NCBI RefSeq assembly: GCF_003461955.1
Contig: NZ_QTYB01000003.1
Location: forward strand, 178,309 to 242,308
Direction: 5' to 3'
DNA from: Ruminococcus sp. AM36-2AA
GTDB taxonomy: Bacteria > Bacillota > Clostridia > Lachnospirales > Lachnospiraceae
Length of the DNA stretch: 64,000 nt
This document shows, in pieces, positions 54,239 through 63,722 of the stretch. The translations under genes and the position numbers were made by a program. Under the pieces are notes generated by a model. The model made no database searches and was not told where the DNA came from. It saw only the letters and a list, made by a program, of their open reading frames with translations. Every line of letters begins with the position of its first letter. The stretch's first letter is position 1.

Positions 54239-56818
54239 ATGAATGTTTTTTCAAAAGTATTTGGAACCCGCAGCCAGCGTGAAGTAAAGCGTATCATGCC
54301 GCTGGTTGAGAAAACCGAGAGCTATCAGTCCCAGATGCAGCAGCTCACAGACGAGCAGTTACGGGACAAAACCAGAGAATATAAGAAACGTCTTGCAGAA
54401 GGCGAAACACTGGATGATCTTCTTCCTGAGGCATTTGCCACCGTACGTGAGGCTGCCAAGCGTGTGCTTGGAATGGAGCATTACCGTGTACAGATCATCG
54501 GTGGTATCATCCTTCACCAGGGCCGTATCGCCGAGATGAAAACAGGTGAAGGTAAAACTCTTGTTTCCACACTTCCTGCATACCTGAATGCCCTTGAGGG
54601 AAAAGGTGTCCACATCGTAACTGTCAACGACTACCTGGCTAAACGAGATGCCGAGTGGATGGGTAAAGTCCATGAGTTCCTTGGCCTGACTGTAGGCGTG
54701 GTACTTAACGACATGAAGCCGGAAGAACGCCGTGCGGCATATGGATGTGACATCACATACGTTACCAACAACGAACTTGGATTCGATTACCTTCGTGATA
54801 ACATGGTTATCTATAAAGAACAGCTTGTTCAGAGAGATCTTCACTACTGTATCATCGATGAGATCGACTCCGTCCTGATCGATGAGGCACGTACACCTCT
54901 GATCATTTCCGGACAGAGCGGCAAGTCCACCAAGCTTTATGAGGTGTGCGATATCCTTGCACAGCAGCTGGAGCGTGGTGAGGCCAGCCATGAGATGACC
55001 AAGATGGCAGCCATCATGGGCGAGGAAGTTATCGAGACCGGTGACTTCGTTGTAAATGAGAAAGATAAGATCGTCAACCTTACCGAGCAGGGTATTAAGA
55101 AGGTTGAGAAATTCTTTAATATCGAGAACCTGGCAGATCCGGAGAATCTGGAGATCCAGCACAACATTATCCTTGCGCTTCGTGCACATAACCTGATGCA
55201 CAAAGATCAGGATTACGTTGTAAAAGATGACGAGATCCTGATCGTCGATGAATTTACCGGACGTATCATGCCGGGCCGTCGTTATTCCGATGGTCTTCAT
55301 CAGGCGATTGAGGCGAAAGAGCATGTTAAGGTTAAAAGAGAGAGTAAGACTCTTGCAACCATCACCTTCCAGAACTTCTTCAACAAATATGACAAAAAAG
55401 GCGGTATGACCGGTACGGCCCTTACCGAGGAGAAAGAGTTCCGTGATATCTACGGCATGGACGTTGTAGAGATTCCGACCAACCGTGTGGTACAGCGTAA
55501 AGACCTTGATGATGCCGTTTACATGACAAAGAAAGAGAAATTCAATGCCGTTGTAGAGGCAGTTAAGGAAGCTCACGCAAAACATCAACCGGTACTGGTT
55601 GGTACGATTACCATCGAAACTTCCGAACTTCTCAGCAGAATGCTGAAGAGAGAGGGAATCCCGCATAACGTACTGAATGCCAAGTTCCATGAGCTTGAGG
55701 CTGAGATCGTAGCACAGGCAGGACAGGCAGATGCCGTTACCATCGCAACCAACATGGCAGGCCGTGGTACCGATATCAAGCTTGACGATGTGGCAAGAGA
55801 GGCCGGCGGTCTGAAGATTATCGGTACTGAGCGTCATGAGTCAAGACGTATTGATAACCAGCTCCGTGGACGTTCCGGACGACAGGGAGATCCGGGTGAA
55901 TCCCGTTTCTACATTTCCCTTGAGGATGACCTGATGCGTCTGTTCGGTTCCGAGAGACTGATGAAAGTGTTCACATCTCTTGGTGTTGAGGAGAATGAGC
56001 AGATCGAGCATAAGATGCTCTCCAACGCCATCGAGAAAGCGCAGGAGAAGATTGAGTTCAACAACTTCGGAATCCGTAAAAATCTTCTCGACTATGACCA
56101 GGTTAACAATGAGCAGAGAGAGATCATCTACGAGGAGCGTCGTCAGGTACTTGACGGTGAGAACATGCGTGATGCCATCTACAAGATGATCACAGATATC
56201 GTAGACAGCATGACAGACATGTGTTTCTCCGATGATATGGATTCTTCTGAGTGGGATCTTGATGAGTTCAATACCGCGATCACTCCGATTATCCCAATCC
56301 ACCCTCTGACTGCAGAGAAGGTAAAAGGTCATAAGAAAGATGAGATCAAGCATATCGTGAAGGAAGAGGCTGTGAAGCTTTATGAAGCGAAAGAGGCTGA
56401 GTTCCCGGAACCGGAGCAGCTTCGTGAGCTTGAGCGAGTAGTTCTTCTGAAATGTATCGACAGCAAGTGGATGGATCACATCGACGACATGGAAATGCTC
56501 CGTCAGGGTATCGGCCTGATGGCATACGGCCAGAGAGATCCGGTTGTTGAGTACAAGATGAACGCATTTGAGATGTTCAACAACATGATCACTTCCATTC
56601 AGGAAGATACCGTACGTATGCTGTATCATGTTCATGTAGAGCAGAAGATCGAGCGTGAGCAGGTTGCAAAAGTAACCGGTACAAACAAAGATGACAGCGC
56701 CGGCCCGAAGAAACCGGTTCAGCGAAAAGAAGATAAAGTATATCCGAACGATCCGTGCCCATGCGGAAGCGGCAAGAAATATAAACAGTGCTGTGGACGT
56801 AAGGCAGCGAAGATCTGA
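54239..56818 (+). CDS. secA: Preprotein translocase ATPase SecA
   Basis: An 859-residue motor that drives proteins through SecYEG. Walker A is MKTGEGKTL (from residue 100); [35 protein letters not shown] and [12 protein letters not shown] are standard motifs. The C-terminus has the zinc-binding SEC-C tail, C840, C842, C851 and C852, usually for SecB or lipid contact. TTGGAG precedes the ATG. Long minus-strand frames opposite it are shadows. Confidence 0.98.
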   Translation: MNVFSKVFGTRSQREVKRIMPLVEKTESYQSQMQQLTDEQLRDKTREYKKRLAEGETLDDLLPEAFATVREAAKRVLGMEHYRVQIIGGIILHQGRIAEMKTGEGKTLVSTLPAYLNALEGKGVHIVTVNDYLAKRDAEWMGKVHEFLGLTVGVVLNDMKPEERRAAYGCDITYVTNNELGFDYLRDNMVIYKEQLVQRDLHYCIIDEIDSVLIDEARTPLIISGQSGKSTKLYEVCDILAQQLERGEASHEMTKMAAIMGEEVIETGDFVVNEKDKIVNLTEQGIKKVEKFFNIENLADPENLEIQHNIILALRAHNLMHKDQDYVVKDDEILIVDEFTGRIMPGRRYSDGLHQAIEAKEHVKVKRESKTLATITFQNFFNKYDKKGGMTGTALTEEKEFRDIYGMDVVEIPTNRVVQRKDLDDAVYMTKKEKFNAVVEAVKEAHAKHQPVLVGTITIETSELLSRMLKREGIPHNVLNAKFHELEAEIVAQAGQADAVTIATNMAGRGTDIKLDDVAREAGGLKIIGTERHESRRIDNQLRGRSGRQGDPGESRFYISLEDDLMRLFGSERLMKVFTSLGVEENEQIEHKMLSNAIEKAQEKIEFNNFGIRKNLLDYDQVNNEQREIIYEERRQVLDGENMRDAIYKMITDIVDSMTDMCFSDDMDSSEWDLDEFNTAITPIIPIHPLTAEKVKGHKKDEIKHIVKEEAVKLYEAKEAEFPEPEQLRELERVVLLKCIDSKWMDHIDDMEMLRQGIGLMAYGQRDPVVEYKMNAFEMFNNMITSIQEDTVRMLYHVHVEQKIEREQVAKVTGTNKDDSAGPKKPVQRKEDKVYPNDPCPCGSGKKYKQCCGRKAAKI

Positions 56819-56827
56819 GAATGAAGA

Positions 56828-56870
56828 TAAAAATAGTCTCACCTGATGATATGGTGGGGCTATTTTTGTA
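56828..56870 (+). terminator. Terminator of secA
   Basis: AAAAATAGTCTCACC pairs with GGTGGGGCTATTTTT (T-G pairs) around a 9-base loop. Confidence 0.75.
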
Positions 56871-56896
56871 TAAGAGCAGAGAAAGGATATGATAAT

Positions 56897-57727
56897 ATGG
56901 CCGTTATAAAAACAGCAATTCTTCAGACACATGTATATACAGAAAAATCCCGTAACATCATTCAGGCAGCAGAAATTCTTGCAAGTCCGGAACTTCAGGG
57001 AATCGACCTGGCAGTTCTGCCCGAAATGTTCTGCTGTCCCTACGAGAACAAATACTTCCCGGAATATGCGGAATCCGAAGGCGGGGACACCTGGGAAAAA
57101 TGTTCCAGGCTGGCAGCAGAACGTGGGATTTATCTCATAGCTGGAAGTATGCCGGAGAGAGACGCAACCGGTCGTATTTACAACACATCCTATGTTTTTG
57201 ACAGAAACGGGCATCAGATCGGGAAACACCGGAAGATGCATCTTTTTGACATTGATGTAAAAGGTGGCCAGTATTTTAAAGAATCAGATACCCTGACACC
57301 GGGAGATCAGGTGACAGTTTTTGACACAGAATTTGGAAAGATGGGCGTTTGCATCTGTTATGATTTCCGCTTTCCGGAACTTGCCAGGCTGATGGTGGAT
57401 CAGGGGGCAGAGGTGATCATTGTGCCGGCGGCTTTTAATATGACAACAGGTCCTCTCCATTGGGAGCTGATGTTCCGCCAGAGAGCCGTGGACAATCAGG
57501 TATACACCCTCGGGGCCGCACCTGCCAGAGACCTGAATGCCGGATACCATTCCTGGGGCCATTCCATTGCCGTGGATCCCTGGGGAAAAGTCCTCATGGA
57601 AATGGAAGAAAAGCCGGACGTAAAAGTTGCGGAACTGGACCTGGAGGAGGTAAAAAAAGTCCGGGAACAGCTGCCTCTTCTGAAGCACCGGAGAGGGGAT
57701 ATCTATGAATTGTCGCAGATAAAATAG
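56897..57727 (+). CDS. Carbon-nitrogen hydrolase (omega-amidase/Nit2-like)
   Basis: A 276-residue nitrilase-superfamily amidase. The catalytic triad is complete: E43 (LPEMF), K113 (GKHRKMHLFD) and C154 (CICYDFRFPE). The order and HLFDID favour the omega-amidase branch, which deamidates 2-oxoglutaramate or 2-oxosuccinamate to clear dead-end keto acids after glutamine transamination; other amides remain possible. ATG 56897 follows AAAGGATATG; a 17-codon longer frame is rejected. Confidence 0.85.
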   Translation: MAVIKTAILQTHVYTEKSRNIIQAAEILASPELQGIDLAVLPEMFCCPYENKYFPEYAESEGGDTWEKCSRLAAERGIYLIAGSMPERDATGRIYNTSYVFDRNGHQIGKHRKMHLFDIDVKGGQYFKESDTLTPGDQVTVFDTEFGKMGVCICYDFRFPELARLMVDQGAEVIIVPAAFNMTTGPLHWELMFRQRAVDNQVYTLGAAPARDLNAGYHSWGHSIAVDPWGKVLMEMEEKPDVKVAELDLEEVKKVREQLPLLKHRRGDIYELSQIK

Positions 57728-57828
57728 AAATGCCTGAACCACGTTTTCGTTGTAATTTTCAGGCCCATATGGTATTGTATAAGACAGGCAGGAGTTCCTG
57801 CATCAATATATAGAAAGAAGGTGAAGCT

Positions 57829-58948
57829 GTGGTTGAGTTAGATCAGTTCAAGAGTATTCTTGCAACATACACAGAGCCATTAGTGGAAGTGAGGGATTCA
57901 CTTTGACCTCGCTAACAAAGAGCAGAAGGTCGAAGAATTAGAGCGCGAGATGGAAGCGCCTGATTTCTGGGATAACGCAGAAGTATCTCAGATGAAGATG
58001 AAACAGTTAAAGAGTCTCAAGGATGATATTGAGACATACCATAATCTGGAAACACAGATGGAAGATATGGAAACCATGATCGAGATGGGATATGAGGAGA
58101 ATGATCCGGAGATCATCCCTGAGATCCAGGAAATGCTGGACGAATTCCAGGCAAGCTTTGACAGCATCCGTGTGAAGACACTTCTTTCCGGAGAGTATGA
58201 CGGAGAGAATGCCATCATTAAGCTGAACGCAGGAGCCGGTGGTACAGAGGCATGCGACTGGTGTGGAATGCTTTACCGTATGTACAGCAGATGGGCGGAG
58301 AAAAAAGGATTTGCACTGGAAGTACTGGATTACCTTGACGGTGATGAGGCCGGTGTGAAATCCGTAACCTTCCAGGTAAACGGAGAGAACGCCTACGGTT
58401 ATCTGAAATCCGAGAAAGGTGTTCACCGTCTTGTACGTATTTCCCCGTTTAATGCGGCAGGAAAGAGACAGACATCTTTTGTATCCTGTGATGTTATGCC
58501 GGATATCAAGAAAGATCTGGACGTTGAGATCAATGATGATGATATCCGTATTGATACCTACCGAAGCAGCGGTGCCGGTGGACAGCACATCAACAAGACA
58601 TCCTCTGCGATCCGTATCACCCATTTCCCTACAGGAATCGTGGTACAGTGCCAGAATGAACGTTCTCAGCACATGAACAAGGACAAGGCCATGCAGATGC
58701 TGAAAGCCAAACTGTATCTTCTGAAACAGCAGGAAGCTGAGGAGAAACTTTCCGGCATTCGAGGCGAAGTGACAGATATCGGCTGGGGAAACCAGATCCG
58801 TTCCTATGTCCTGCAGCCATACACCATGGTAAAAGACCATAGAACCAATGAAGAAACCGGTAATGTTGACGCAGTTCTGGACGGTGGTATTGACATCTTT
58901 ATCAATGCATACCTGAAATGGATCGCGCTGGCGAAAAAGAAAGAATAA
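57829..58948 (+). CDS. prfB: Peptide chain release factor 2 with programmed +1 frameshift
   Basis: The 372-residue product requires a +1 shift. From GTG 57829, 25 codons lead to CTT (57901-57903) followed by in-frame TGA (57904-57906). Reading then resumes at GAC 57905 (L-D-L-A-N-K). The shift site CTTTGAC is preceded by the internal Shine-Dalgarno-like GAGGGA. The rest carries SPF (205-207) for UGA/UAA recognition and GGQ (250-252) in GAGGQHINKT for peptide release, at the same residue numbers as E. coli RF2. Low RF2 slows termination at TGA and favours the shift: autoregulation. GAAGG lies before the GTG. Confidence 0.96.
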
Positions 58949-58984
58949 CATTACTGTCACGGAACCCCATAAAGACAGAGAAAA

Positions 58985-59023
58985 GGACTCCGCAGGCAAA
59001 AAATCGCTTGTGGAGTTTCTTTT
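58985..59023 (+). terminator. Terminator of prfB
   Basis: ACTCCGCAGGC pairs with GCTTGTGGAGT (mismatch and G-U pair), followed by TTCTTTTATT. Confidence 0.7.
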
Positions 59024-59036
59024 ATTATGATAATAT
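59008..59036 (+). promoter_or_regulatory. Possible promoter of pheB-hom-lysC
   Basis: TTGTGG (59008-59013), a 17-bp spacer and TAATAT (59031-59036). It overlaps the prfB terminator, so the assignment is tentative. Confidence 0.35.
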
Positions 59037-59080
59037 ATCTTTTGTACAAAAACACTTGTCTTTATGAAACGGACAGAAAG

Positions 59081-59120
59081 GTTGCTGCACACAATGTGAA
59101 CAGCAACTAGAGAGGTTGCT
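59081..59120 (+). promoter_or_regulatory. Alternative-hairpin leader of pheB
   Basis: GTTGCTG (59081-59087) can pair with CAGCAAC (59101-59107). The same CAGCAAC can instead pair with GTTGCT (59115-59120), which touches the ATG and puts AGAGAGG in a tight hairpin. The two pairings exclude each other, as in a translational switch. Confidence 0.45.
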
Positions 59121-59573
59121 ATGCAGAAACAGGTTGAGAAGAAAAAATACTATGTAGTAAGAGAGAGGGCAGTGCCGGAAGTACTTCTTAAGGTTGTTGA
59201 GGCCAAGAGGCTGCTGGAATCCAACCGTGTGGCTACTGTTCAGGAAGCTGCTGAAAAGACCGGGATCAGCCGTAGCTCTTTTTACAAATATAAGGACGAT
59301 ATTTTTCCTTTCCACGAGGAGACCAGGGGAAAGACCATCACCTTTATCATTCAGATGGACGACGAGCCGGGACTTTTATCAATGGTGCTGCAGACGATTG
59401 CCCGTTTTCACGGTAATATCCTGACCATACATCAGAGTATTCCCATTAACGGAGTTGCAACACTGACGCTGAGCGTTGACATCCTTCCGGGAGAAGGCGA
59501 CGCAGAAGCTATGGTGGAGGATATTGAACAGAGAGACGGTATACACTATTTGAAAATTTTAGGCAGGGAGTAA
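59121..59573 (+). CDS. pheB: ACT domain protein PheB (UPF0735)
   Basis: A 150-residue protein with an N-terminal helix-turn-helix-like segment (VATVQEAAEKTGISRSSFYKYKD, about residues 38-60) and a C-terminal ACT domain (about 70-148, IQMDDEPGLLSMVLQTIARFHGNI). UPF0735/PheB proteins accompany phenylalanine or threonine/aspartate-family genes; amino-acid sensing is inferred and biochemical function is not established. Its stop lies 4 bases before hom, so it is coupled with it. Confidence 0.88.
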   Translation: MQKQVEKKKYYVVRERAVPEVLLKVVEAKRLLESNRVATVQEAAEKTGISRSSFYKYKDDIFPFHEETRGKTITFIIQMDDEPGLLSMVLQTIARFHGNILTIHQSIPINGVATLTLSVDILPGEGDAEAMVEDIEQRDGIHYLKILGRE

Positions 59574-59577
59574 GCAT

Positions 59578-60789
59578 ATGATAAACATAGCAGTATTAGG
59601 CTACGGTACAGTAGGAAGCGGAGTTGTTGAAGTAATCAACACCAATCATGAGAGCATTAACAAAAGAGCCGGAGATGAGATCAACATCAAATACGTTCTC
59701 GATTTAAGAGATTTTCCGGGAGATCCGGTTGAGAAAGTTCTGGTTCATGATTATGAAGTGATCGTAAACGATCCAGAAGTGGATATTGTCGTTGAGGTTA
59801 TGGGCGGGATCGAGCCTGCTTATACCTTTGTAAAAAGAGCTCTTCAGGCAGGAAAGAGTGTAAGCACATCCAATAAGGCCCTGGTAGCCAAACATGGTTC
59901 CGAGCTTATGGAGATCGCCAGAGAAAAAAATATCAACTTCCTTTTTGAGGCAAGCTGTGGCGGCGGTATCCCGATCATCCGCGCACTGAATTCCTCACTG
60001 ACAGCAGATGAGATCGATGAGATCACAGGAATCCTTAACGGAACAACCAACTACATGCTTTATAAGATGAGCACGGAGAATTGTGATTTTGACACAGTTC
60101 TGAAAGAAGCCCAGGCGAAGGGTTACGCTGAGGCAGATCCGACTGCAGATGTAGAGGGCGCTGACGCATGCCGCAAGATCGCGATCCTTTCCTCACTTGC
60201 ATACGGAAAATTCCTGAATTACGAGAATATTTATACAGAAGGAATCACAAAGATCACACCGGCAGACATGGAATATGCGAAAGAACTTGGCATGACCATT
60301 AAACTTCTTGCCACAAGCCGCAGAGTTGGAGATTCCTTCTATGCGATGGTAGCGCCGTTCCTGGTAGGACAGGAGAGCCCGCTCTACAGTGTAAATGATG
60401 TATTCAACGCAGTATTTGTACACGGAAATGTTCTCGGAGACGCCATGTTCTACGGAAGCGGAGCAGGTAAACTTCCGACCGCAAGTGCTGTTGTTGCGGA
60501 TGTTGTGGATGAGGCAAAACATCTCCACAGAAATATCATGACAAACTGGAACAGCCATGCCCTGGAGCTTATGGATGTGGATGACGTAGAGGGACGCTTC
60601 TTTGTACGTGTGTCTGATACTACTATGGACGAAGTAGAAAAAGCTTTCGGTGATGTACAGACTATCGAGCCGGATGACCTTCCGGACGAATTCGGATTTA
60701 TCACACCGGTGATGAAGCAGGCTGAATATAAAGAGAAGATCAGTAAGCTTACCGGAAAAGTACTGGCAATGATCCGCGTGAAGGATTGA
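59578..60789 (+). CDS. hom: Homoserine dehydrogenase
   Basis: A 403-residue NAD(P)-dependent enzyme reducing aspartate semialdehyde to homoserine. GYGTVGSGV (nucleotide binding, near residue 8), the catalytic domain with GGGIPIIRALNSSL and ILNGTTNYML, and a C-terminal ACT domain (about 325-403) for feedback by threonine are seen. It lies between pheB and lysC, without thrB or thrC. Confidence 0.96.
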   Translation: MINIAVLGYGTVGSGVVEVINTNHESINKRAGDEINIKYVLDLRDFPGDPVEKVLVHDYEVIVNDPEVDIVVEVMGGIEPAYTFVKRALQAGKSVSTSNKALVAKHGSELMEIAREKNINFLFEASCGGGIPIIRALNSSLTADEIDEITGILNGTTNYMLYKMSTENCDFDTVLKEAQAKGYAEADPTADVEGADACRKIAILSSLAYGKFLNYENIYTEGITKITPADMEYAKELGMTIKLLATSRRVGDSFYAMVAPFLVGQESPLYSVNDVFNAVFVHGNVLGDAMFYGSGAGKLPTASAVVADVVDEAKHLHRNIMTNWNSHALELMDVDDVEGRFFVRVSDTTMDEVEKAFGDVQTIEPDDLPDEFGFITPVMKQAEYKEKISKLTGKVLAMIRVKD

Positions 60790-60810
60790 TGCCTGAGGAG
60801 AAATAAGAAC

Positions 60811-62019
60811 ATGTTAATCGTAAAAAAATTCGGCGGTACTTCTGTGGCAAACAAAGAGCGTATCTTTAATGTTGCCAGAAGATGTATCGAAGATTATAAA
60901 AAAGGAAACGACGTGGTGGTCGTGCTTTCCGCAATGGGTAAATATACCGATGAGCTGATCACCATGGCGAAAGATATCAACGACAAACCTCCGAAACGTG
61001 AGATGGATATGCTTTTTACCATCGGAGAACAGATGTCGGTAGCACTGATGGCCATGGCTATGGACAGCCTGGGAGTACCGTCAGTTTCCCTGAATGCATT
61101 TCAGGTGGCTATGCACACAACAAGCGCACACAGCAGTGCCCGTCTGAAAAAGATCGATGCCGCACGTATCCGCAGAGAACTGGATAACCGCAGAATTGTT
61201 GTGGTTACAGGATTCCAGGGCATTGATAAATATAATGATTACACCACACTTGGCCGTGGAGGTTCGGATACCACAGCCGTAGCTCTTGCAGCAGCGCTTC
61301 ATGCAGATGCCTGTGAGATCTATACCGATGTGGATGGCGTTTATACTGCTGACCCCCGTAAGGTTCCGAAAGCCCGCAAGCTTAAGGAGATCACTTACGA
61401 TGAGATGCTGGATCTGGCAACTCTGGGTGCGGGAGTGCTTCATAACCGTTCTGTGGAGATGGCGAAGAAATACGGTGTACCGCTGGTGGTACGTTCCAGT
61501 CTCAACAACAGCGAAGGAACTGTGGTAAAGGAGGAAGTAACAGTGGAGAGAATGCTGATCAGCGGTGTTGCTCTGGATACAGATGCAGTACGTATTGCTG
61601 TGATCGGACTTAAAGATTCACCAGGAGTAGCATTTAAGCTTTTTGATACCCTGGCCAAGAAAAATATCAATGTGGATATGATCCTTCAGTCTATCGGCCG
61701 TGCCGGAACCAAGGATATTTCCTTTACTGTTGATAAAAATGATCTGGACGATGCAATGGCAGTCCTGGAATCCAACCAGGCACGCATCGGCTATGATGAG
61801 CTTCATGCGGAGAAAAACATCGCCAAACTTTCCATCGTGGGAGCTGGTATGATGAGTAATCCGGGTGTTGCCGCAAAAATGTTCGAGAGCCTTTATAATG
61901 AGGGCGTGAACATCAATATGATCGCGACATCTGAGATCCGTGTGACTGTTCTCATCAATGAGAAAGATGGCGTACGTGCCATGAATGCGGTACATGATGC
62001 GTTTAATCTTGCAGATTAA
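60811..62019 (+). CDS. lysC: Aspartokinase
   Basis: A 402-residue kinase phosphorylating aspartate, the committed step for lysine, threonine and methionine. KKFGGTSVA (residues 4-12), GFQGID and TTLGRGGSDTTAVALAAAL are family motifs; the C-terminal third has two ACT domains for feedback control. The product feeds DapA/DapB at 49.9 kb and Hom next door. AGGAG precedes the ATG. Confidence 0.96.
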   Translation: MLIVKKFGGTSVANKERIFNVARRCIEDYKKGNDVVVVLSAMGKYTDELITMAKDINDKPPKREMDMLFTIGEQMSVALMAMAMDSLGVPSVSLNAFQVAMHTTSAHSSARLKKIDAARIRRELDNRRIVVVTGFQGIDKYNDYTTLGRGGSDTTAVALAAALHADACEIYTDVDGVYTADPRKVPKARKLKEITYDEMLDLATLGAGVLHNRSVEMAKKYGVPLVVRSSLNNSEGTVVKEEVTVERMLISGVALDTDAVRIAVIGLKDSPGVAFKLFDTLAKKNINVDMILQSIGRAGTKDISFTVDKNDLDDAMAVLESNQARIGYDELHAEKNIAKLSIVGAGMMSNPGVAAKMFESLYNEGVNINMIATSEIRVTVLINEKDGVRAMNAVHDAFNLAD

Positions 62020-62090
62020 CCGGATAAACTGCGAAGCAGTTAATCGGTGTAGAGCTGCGTAGTGAATGCGGATTGCGAATTGCGAATATC
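62014..62090 (+). repeat. GCGAAGC-hairpin dispersed element, copy after lysC
   Basis: GATTAAC (62014-62020) and GTTAATC (62039-62045) flank ACTGC-GAA-GCAGT. The tract CGTAGTGAATGCGG..TTGCGAATATCCG follows. The layout matches the element after dapB at 51697. Confidence 0.5.
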
Positions 62091-62176
62091 CGTTTGACAT
62101 TGCAGAAAAATGATCTGGCGTGCAGTTATGCAGCATAAGCAGCAGGATATGCCAGAGCGAAAATGAGAAATGACGG

Positions 62177-62203
62177 GGCGGAGGCTTGGTATAAGTCTCC
62201 GCC
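62177..62203 (+). terminator. Hairpin (probable terminator) after lysC
   Basis: GGCGGAGGCTT pairs with AAGTCTCCGCC (one G-U pair) around GGTAT, followed by TTCTAT. The T tract is poor. Confidence 0.5.
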
Positions 62204-62277
62204 TTCTATAACGGAACGGTGCGTGCATTCGGGCTGTCCGCCGGAAAGATGTGGCCGTTCATAAGGAGAGAATTTTT

Positions 62278-63066
62278 ATGAGAAAAAATCTGAAGGGCTG
62301 TAAGAAGCTTGCAAGGGAAACGCTGACTGGTAATTTTACGGTTCCGGTGATCGGCAGTATTGCGGTTGCGGCGATGAGTGTGGTTTCAAGCTACATTTCC
62401 ACAGCACTTTTTCCGGGAGATTCCGCGTACGCGATCATCGGAGGAGAAGTATTCAGCTTTATCCTTTCGCTGGTGATCTGCGTTTTTTCCGCAGGACTTT
62501 ACCGGATCTACCTGAATATTTCCAGAAGGGAAGCATATTCTTTTGGAGATCTTCTGTACTTTTTCAGCCACCAGCCAGACCATGTGATCGTGGCATCCTT
62601 TGTGCTGGCACTGATCAATCTGGTGACATCACTTCCACTGGCGTGGTTTTCGTTCACAAGCGATATGGGAAATACAGTGGAAGAGCAGATGAACTGGGCA
62701 GTGACTTATATGCTGCTGACACTTCTCGGGTTTGGGCTGAACCTGCTGATAGCCATGCCTTTCACCATGAGTTATTATATTCTGTCCGATAATCCGGACA
62801 TGAAAGGAACACAGGCACTGAAAGCAAGTGCGAAACTTATGAAGGGGCACTACTGGGAGTATTTGAAAATGCTCTTAAGTTTTATACCGTGGATTATTTT
62901 TTCCATGTTTACGCTTTATCTGGCACTGATCTGGCTGGTGCCTTATATAGAAACCTGCATGGCAGTTTTCTATCGGAATATTTCCGGAGAATTTGATGAG
63001 CCACCGGCGGAGCCGTATCCCCCGGTGACACCGGTTCCTCAGTTTCATGATGAAACCGAAGCCTGA
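62278..63066 (+). CDS. DUF975 family membrane protein
   Basis: A 262-residue integral membrane protein with about six hydrophobic segments. The start MRKNLKGCKKLARETLTGNF and the motif ALKASAKLMKGHYWEYLKMLLSFIPW are characteristic of DUF975. Function is unknown; distant resemblance to glycerophosphoryl-phosphodiesterase membrane domains is only a family-level remark. AAGGAGAG precedes ATG 62278; a nine-codon longer start is less likely. Confidence 0.8.
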   Translation: MRKNLKGCKKLARETLTGNFTVPVIGSIAVAAMSVVSSYISTALFPGDSAYAIIGGEVFSFILSLVICVFSAGLYRIYLNISRREAYSFGDLLYFFSHQPDHVIVASFVLALINLVTSLPLAWFSFTSDMGNTVEEQMNWAVTYMLLTLLGFGLNLLIAMPFTMSYYILSDNPDMKGTQALKASAKLMKGHYWEYLKMLLSFIPWIIFSMFTLYLALIWLVPYIETCMAVFYRNISGEFDEPPAEPYPPVTPVPQFHDETEA

Positions 63067-63110
63067 TGCCTCCCGGCGAGGGCGCCTGGATGCGGCGGGC
63101 ATCTTCTTTC
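63065..63110 (+). terminator. Terminator of the DUF975 gene
   Basis: GATGCC (63065-63070) pairs with GGCATC (63098-63103), with inner CCG/CGG pairs, followed by TTCTTTCC. Its left arm begins at the stop codon. Confidence 0.6.
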
Positions 63111-63111
63111 C

Positions 63112-63298
63112 GGAGGGGATACTAGAGGCGTAGACTTTTCCTTTCCAGGGAGGATACTAGAGGCGTAGACTTTTTCCTTTCCAGGGAGGATACTAGAGGC
63201 GTAGGCTTTTTCCTTTCCGGGGAGGATACTAGAGGCGTAGGCTTTTTCCTTTCCAGGGAGGATACTAGAAGCGTAGGCATTTTTTCCTTTCAGGGGGA
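63112..63298. repeat. Tandem repeat, 35-36 bp unit, five copies
   Basis: The GATACTAG core recurs at 63118, 63153, 63189, 63225 and 63261. Each unit reads GGAGGATACTAGAGGCGTAG followed by a C/T-rich tract. On the minus strand the 36-bp unit equals 12 codons (YASSILPGKEKA), but no gene is supported. There are no variable spacers, so it is not a CRISPR array. Confidence 0.9.
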
Positions 63299-63319
63299 CC
63301 ATTTTGGCATGGGCAGGTA

Positions 63320-63390
63320 CGAGGGGGAAAGCACTCAAAGTTGCGAAGCCCGCTTTTCCCCCTCGAGCTCCCCCTTTCCGGGCACGCAGT
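63320..63390 (-). repeat. Dispersed palindromic repeat, diverged copy B
   Basis: CGAGGGGGAAA (63320-63330) pairs perfectly with TTTCCCCCTCG (63355-63365), with GCACTC..AGTTGCGAAG in the loop as in copies A and C, but a different stem sequence. Strand is assigned arbitrarily because the element is palindromic; the loop reads as in copy A. Confidence 0.65.
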
Positions 63391-63521
63391 TGTTGTAGGC
63401 TGTGAGAATGTGTGAAAGTATTGGCGGGGCGATGGATTCTACTGTGTCGGCTGCGGAAAGTTGAGCCGATTTATGCTGACGTAAATATATTGACGAAGTG
63501 TTTTTTATTCGCTCCGTACAA

Positions 63522-63625
63522 AAAGCGGTCTGCGAAGCAGACCTGTTTCTGAATAACAGTGAAATAACAGCCATACAAGTTATACGCTGTAATTCAGGGA
63601 ACAGGCCTGCTACGCAGGCCGCTTT
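63522..63625. other. Perfect four-way-junction palindrome
   Basis: Stem 1 is AAAGCGG (63522-63528) with CCGCTTT (63619-63625). Inside it, with no unpaired base between arms, lie TCTGC-GAA-GCAGA (63529-63541), a long arm CCTGTT..CTGAAT with ATTCAG..AACAGG (63542-63605), and CCTGC-TAC-GCAGG (63606-63618). No gene is present. Confidence 0.75.
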
Positions 63626-63646
63626 CCCGTCCGCCCTGAACCAACA

Positions 63647-63697
63647 ATCGGCTCAGCCTGACACTGCCAGTACAGCAGAATACAGGACTGAGCCGAT
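63647..63697. other. Long hairpin beside the four-way junction
   Basis: ATCGGCTCAG (63647-63656) pairs perfectly with CTGAGCCGAT (63688-63697); CCTG/CAGG and a small CTGC/GCAG stem lie within. No T tract on either side. Confidence 0.7.
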
Positions 63698-63722
63698 AAA
63701 GTTACACATTCCATAACGCATC

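Noticed and set aside
63112..63298. CRISPR array suspicion for the regular repeats
   Set aside because: Units are contiguous with no variable spacers, and no cas genes are present in the window.
63045..63338. A 97-codon minus-strand frame translating the 36-bp repeats as YASSILPGKEKA units
   Set aside because: No clear start signal; it overlaps the DUF975 gene end and terminator. The repeat period explains the open frame.
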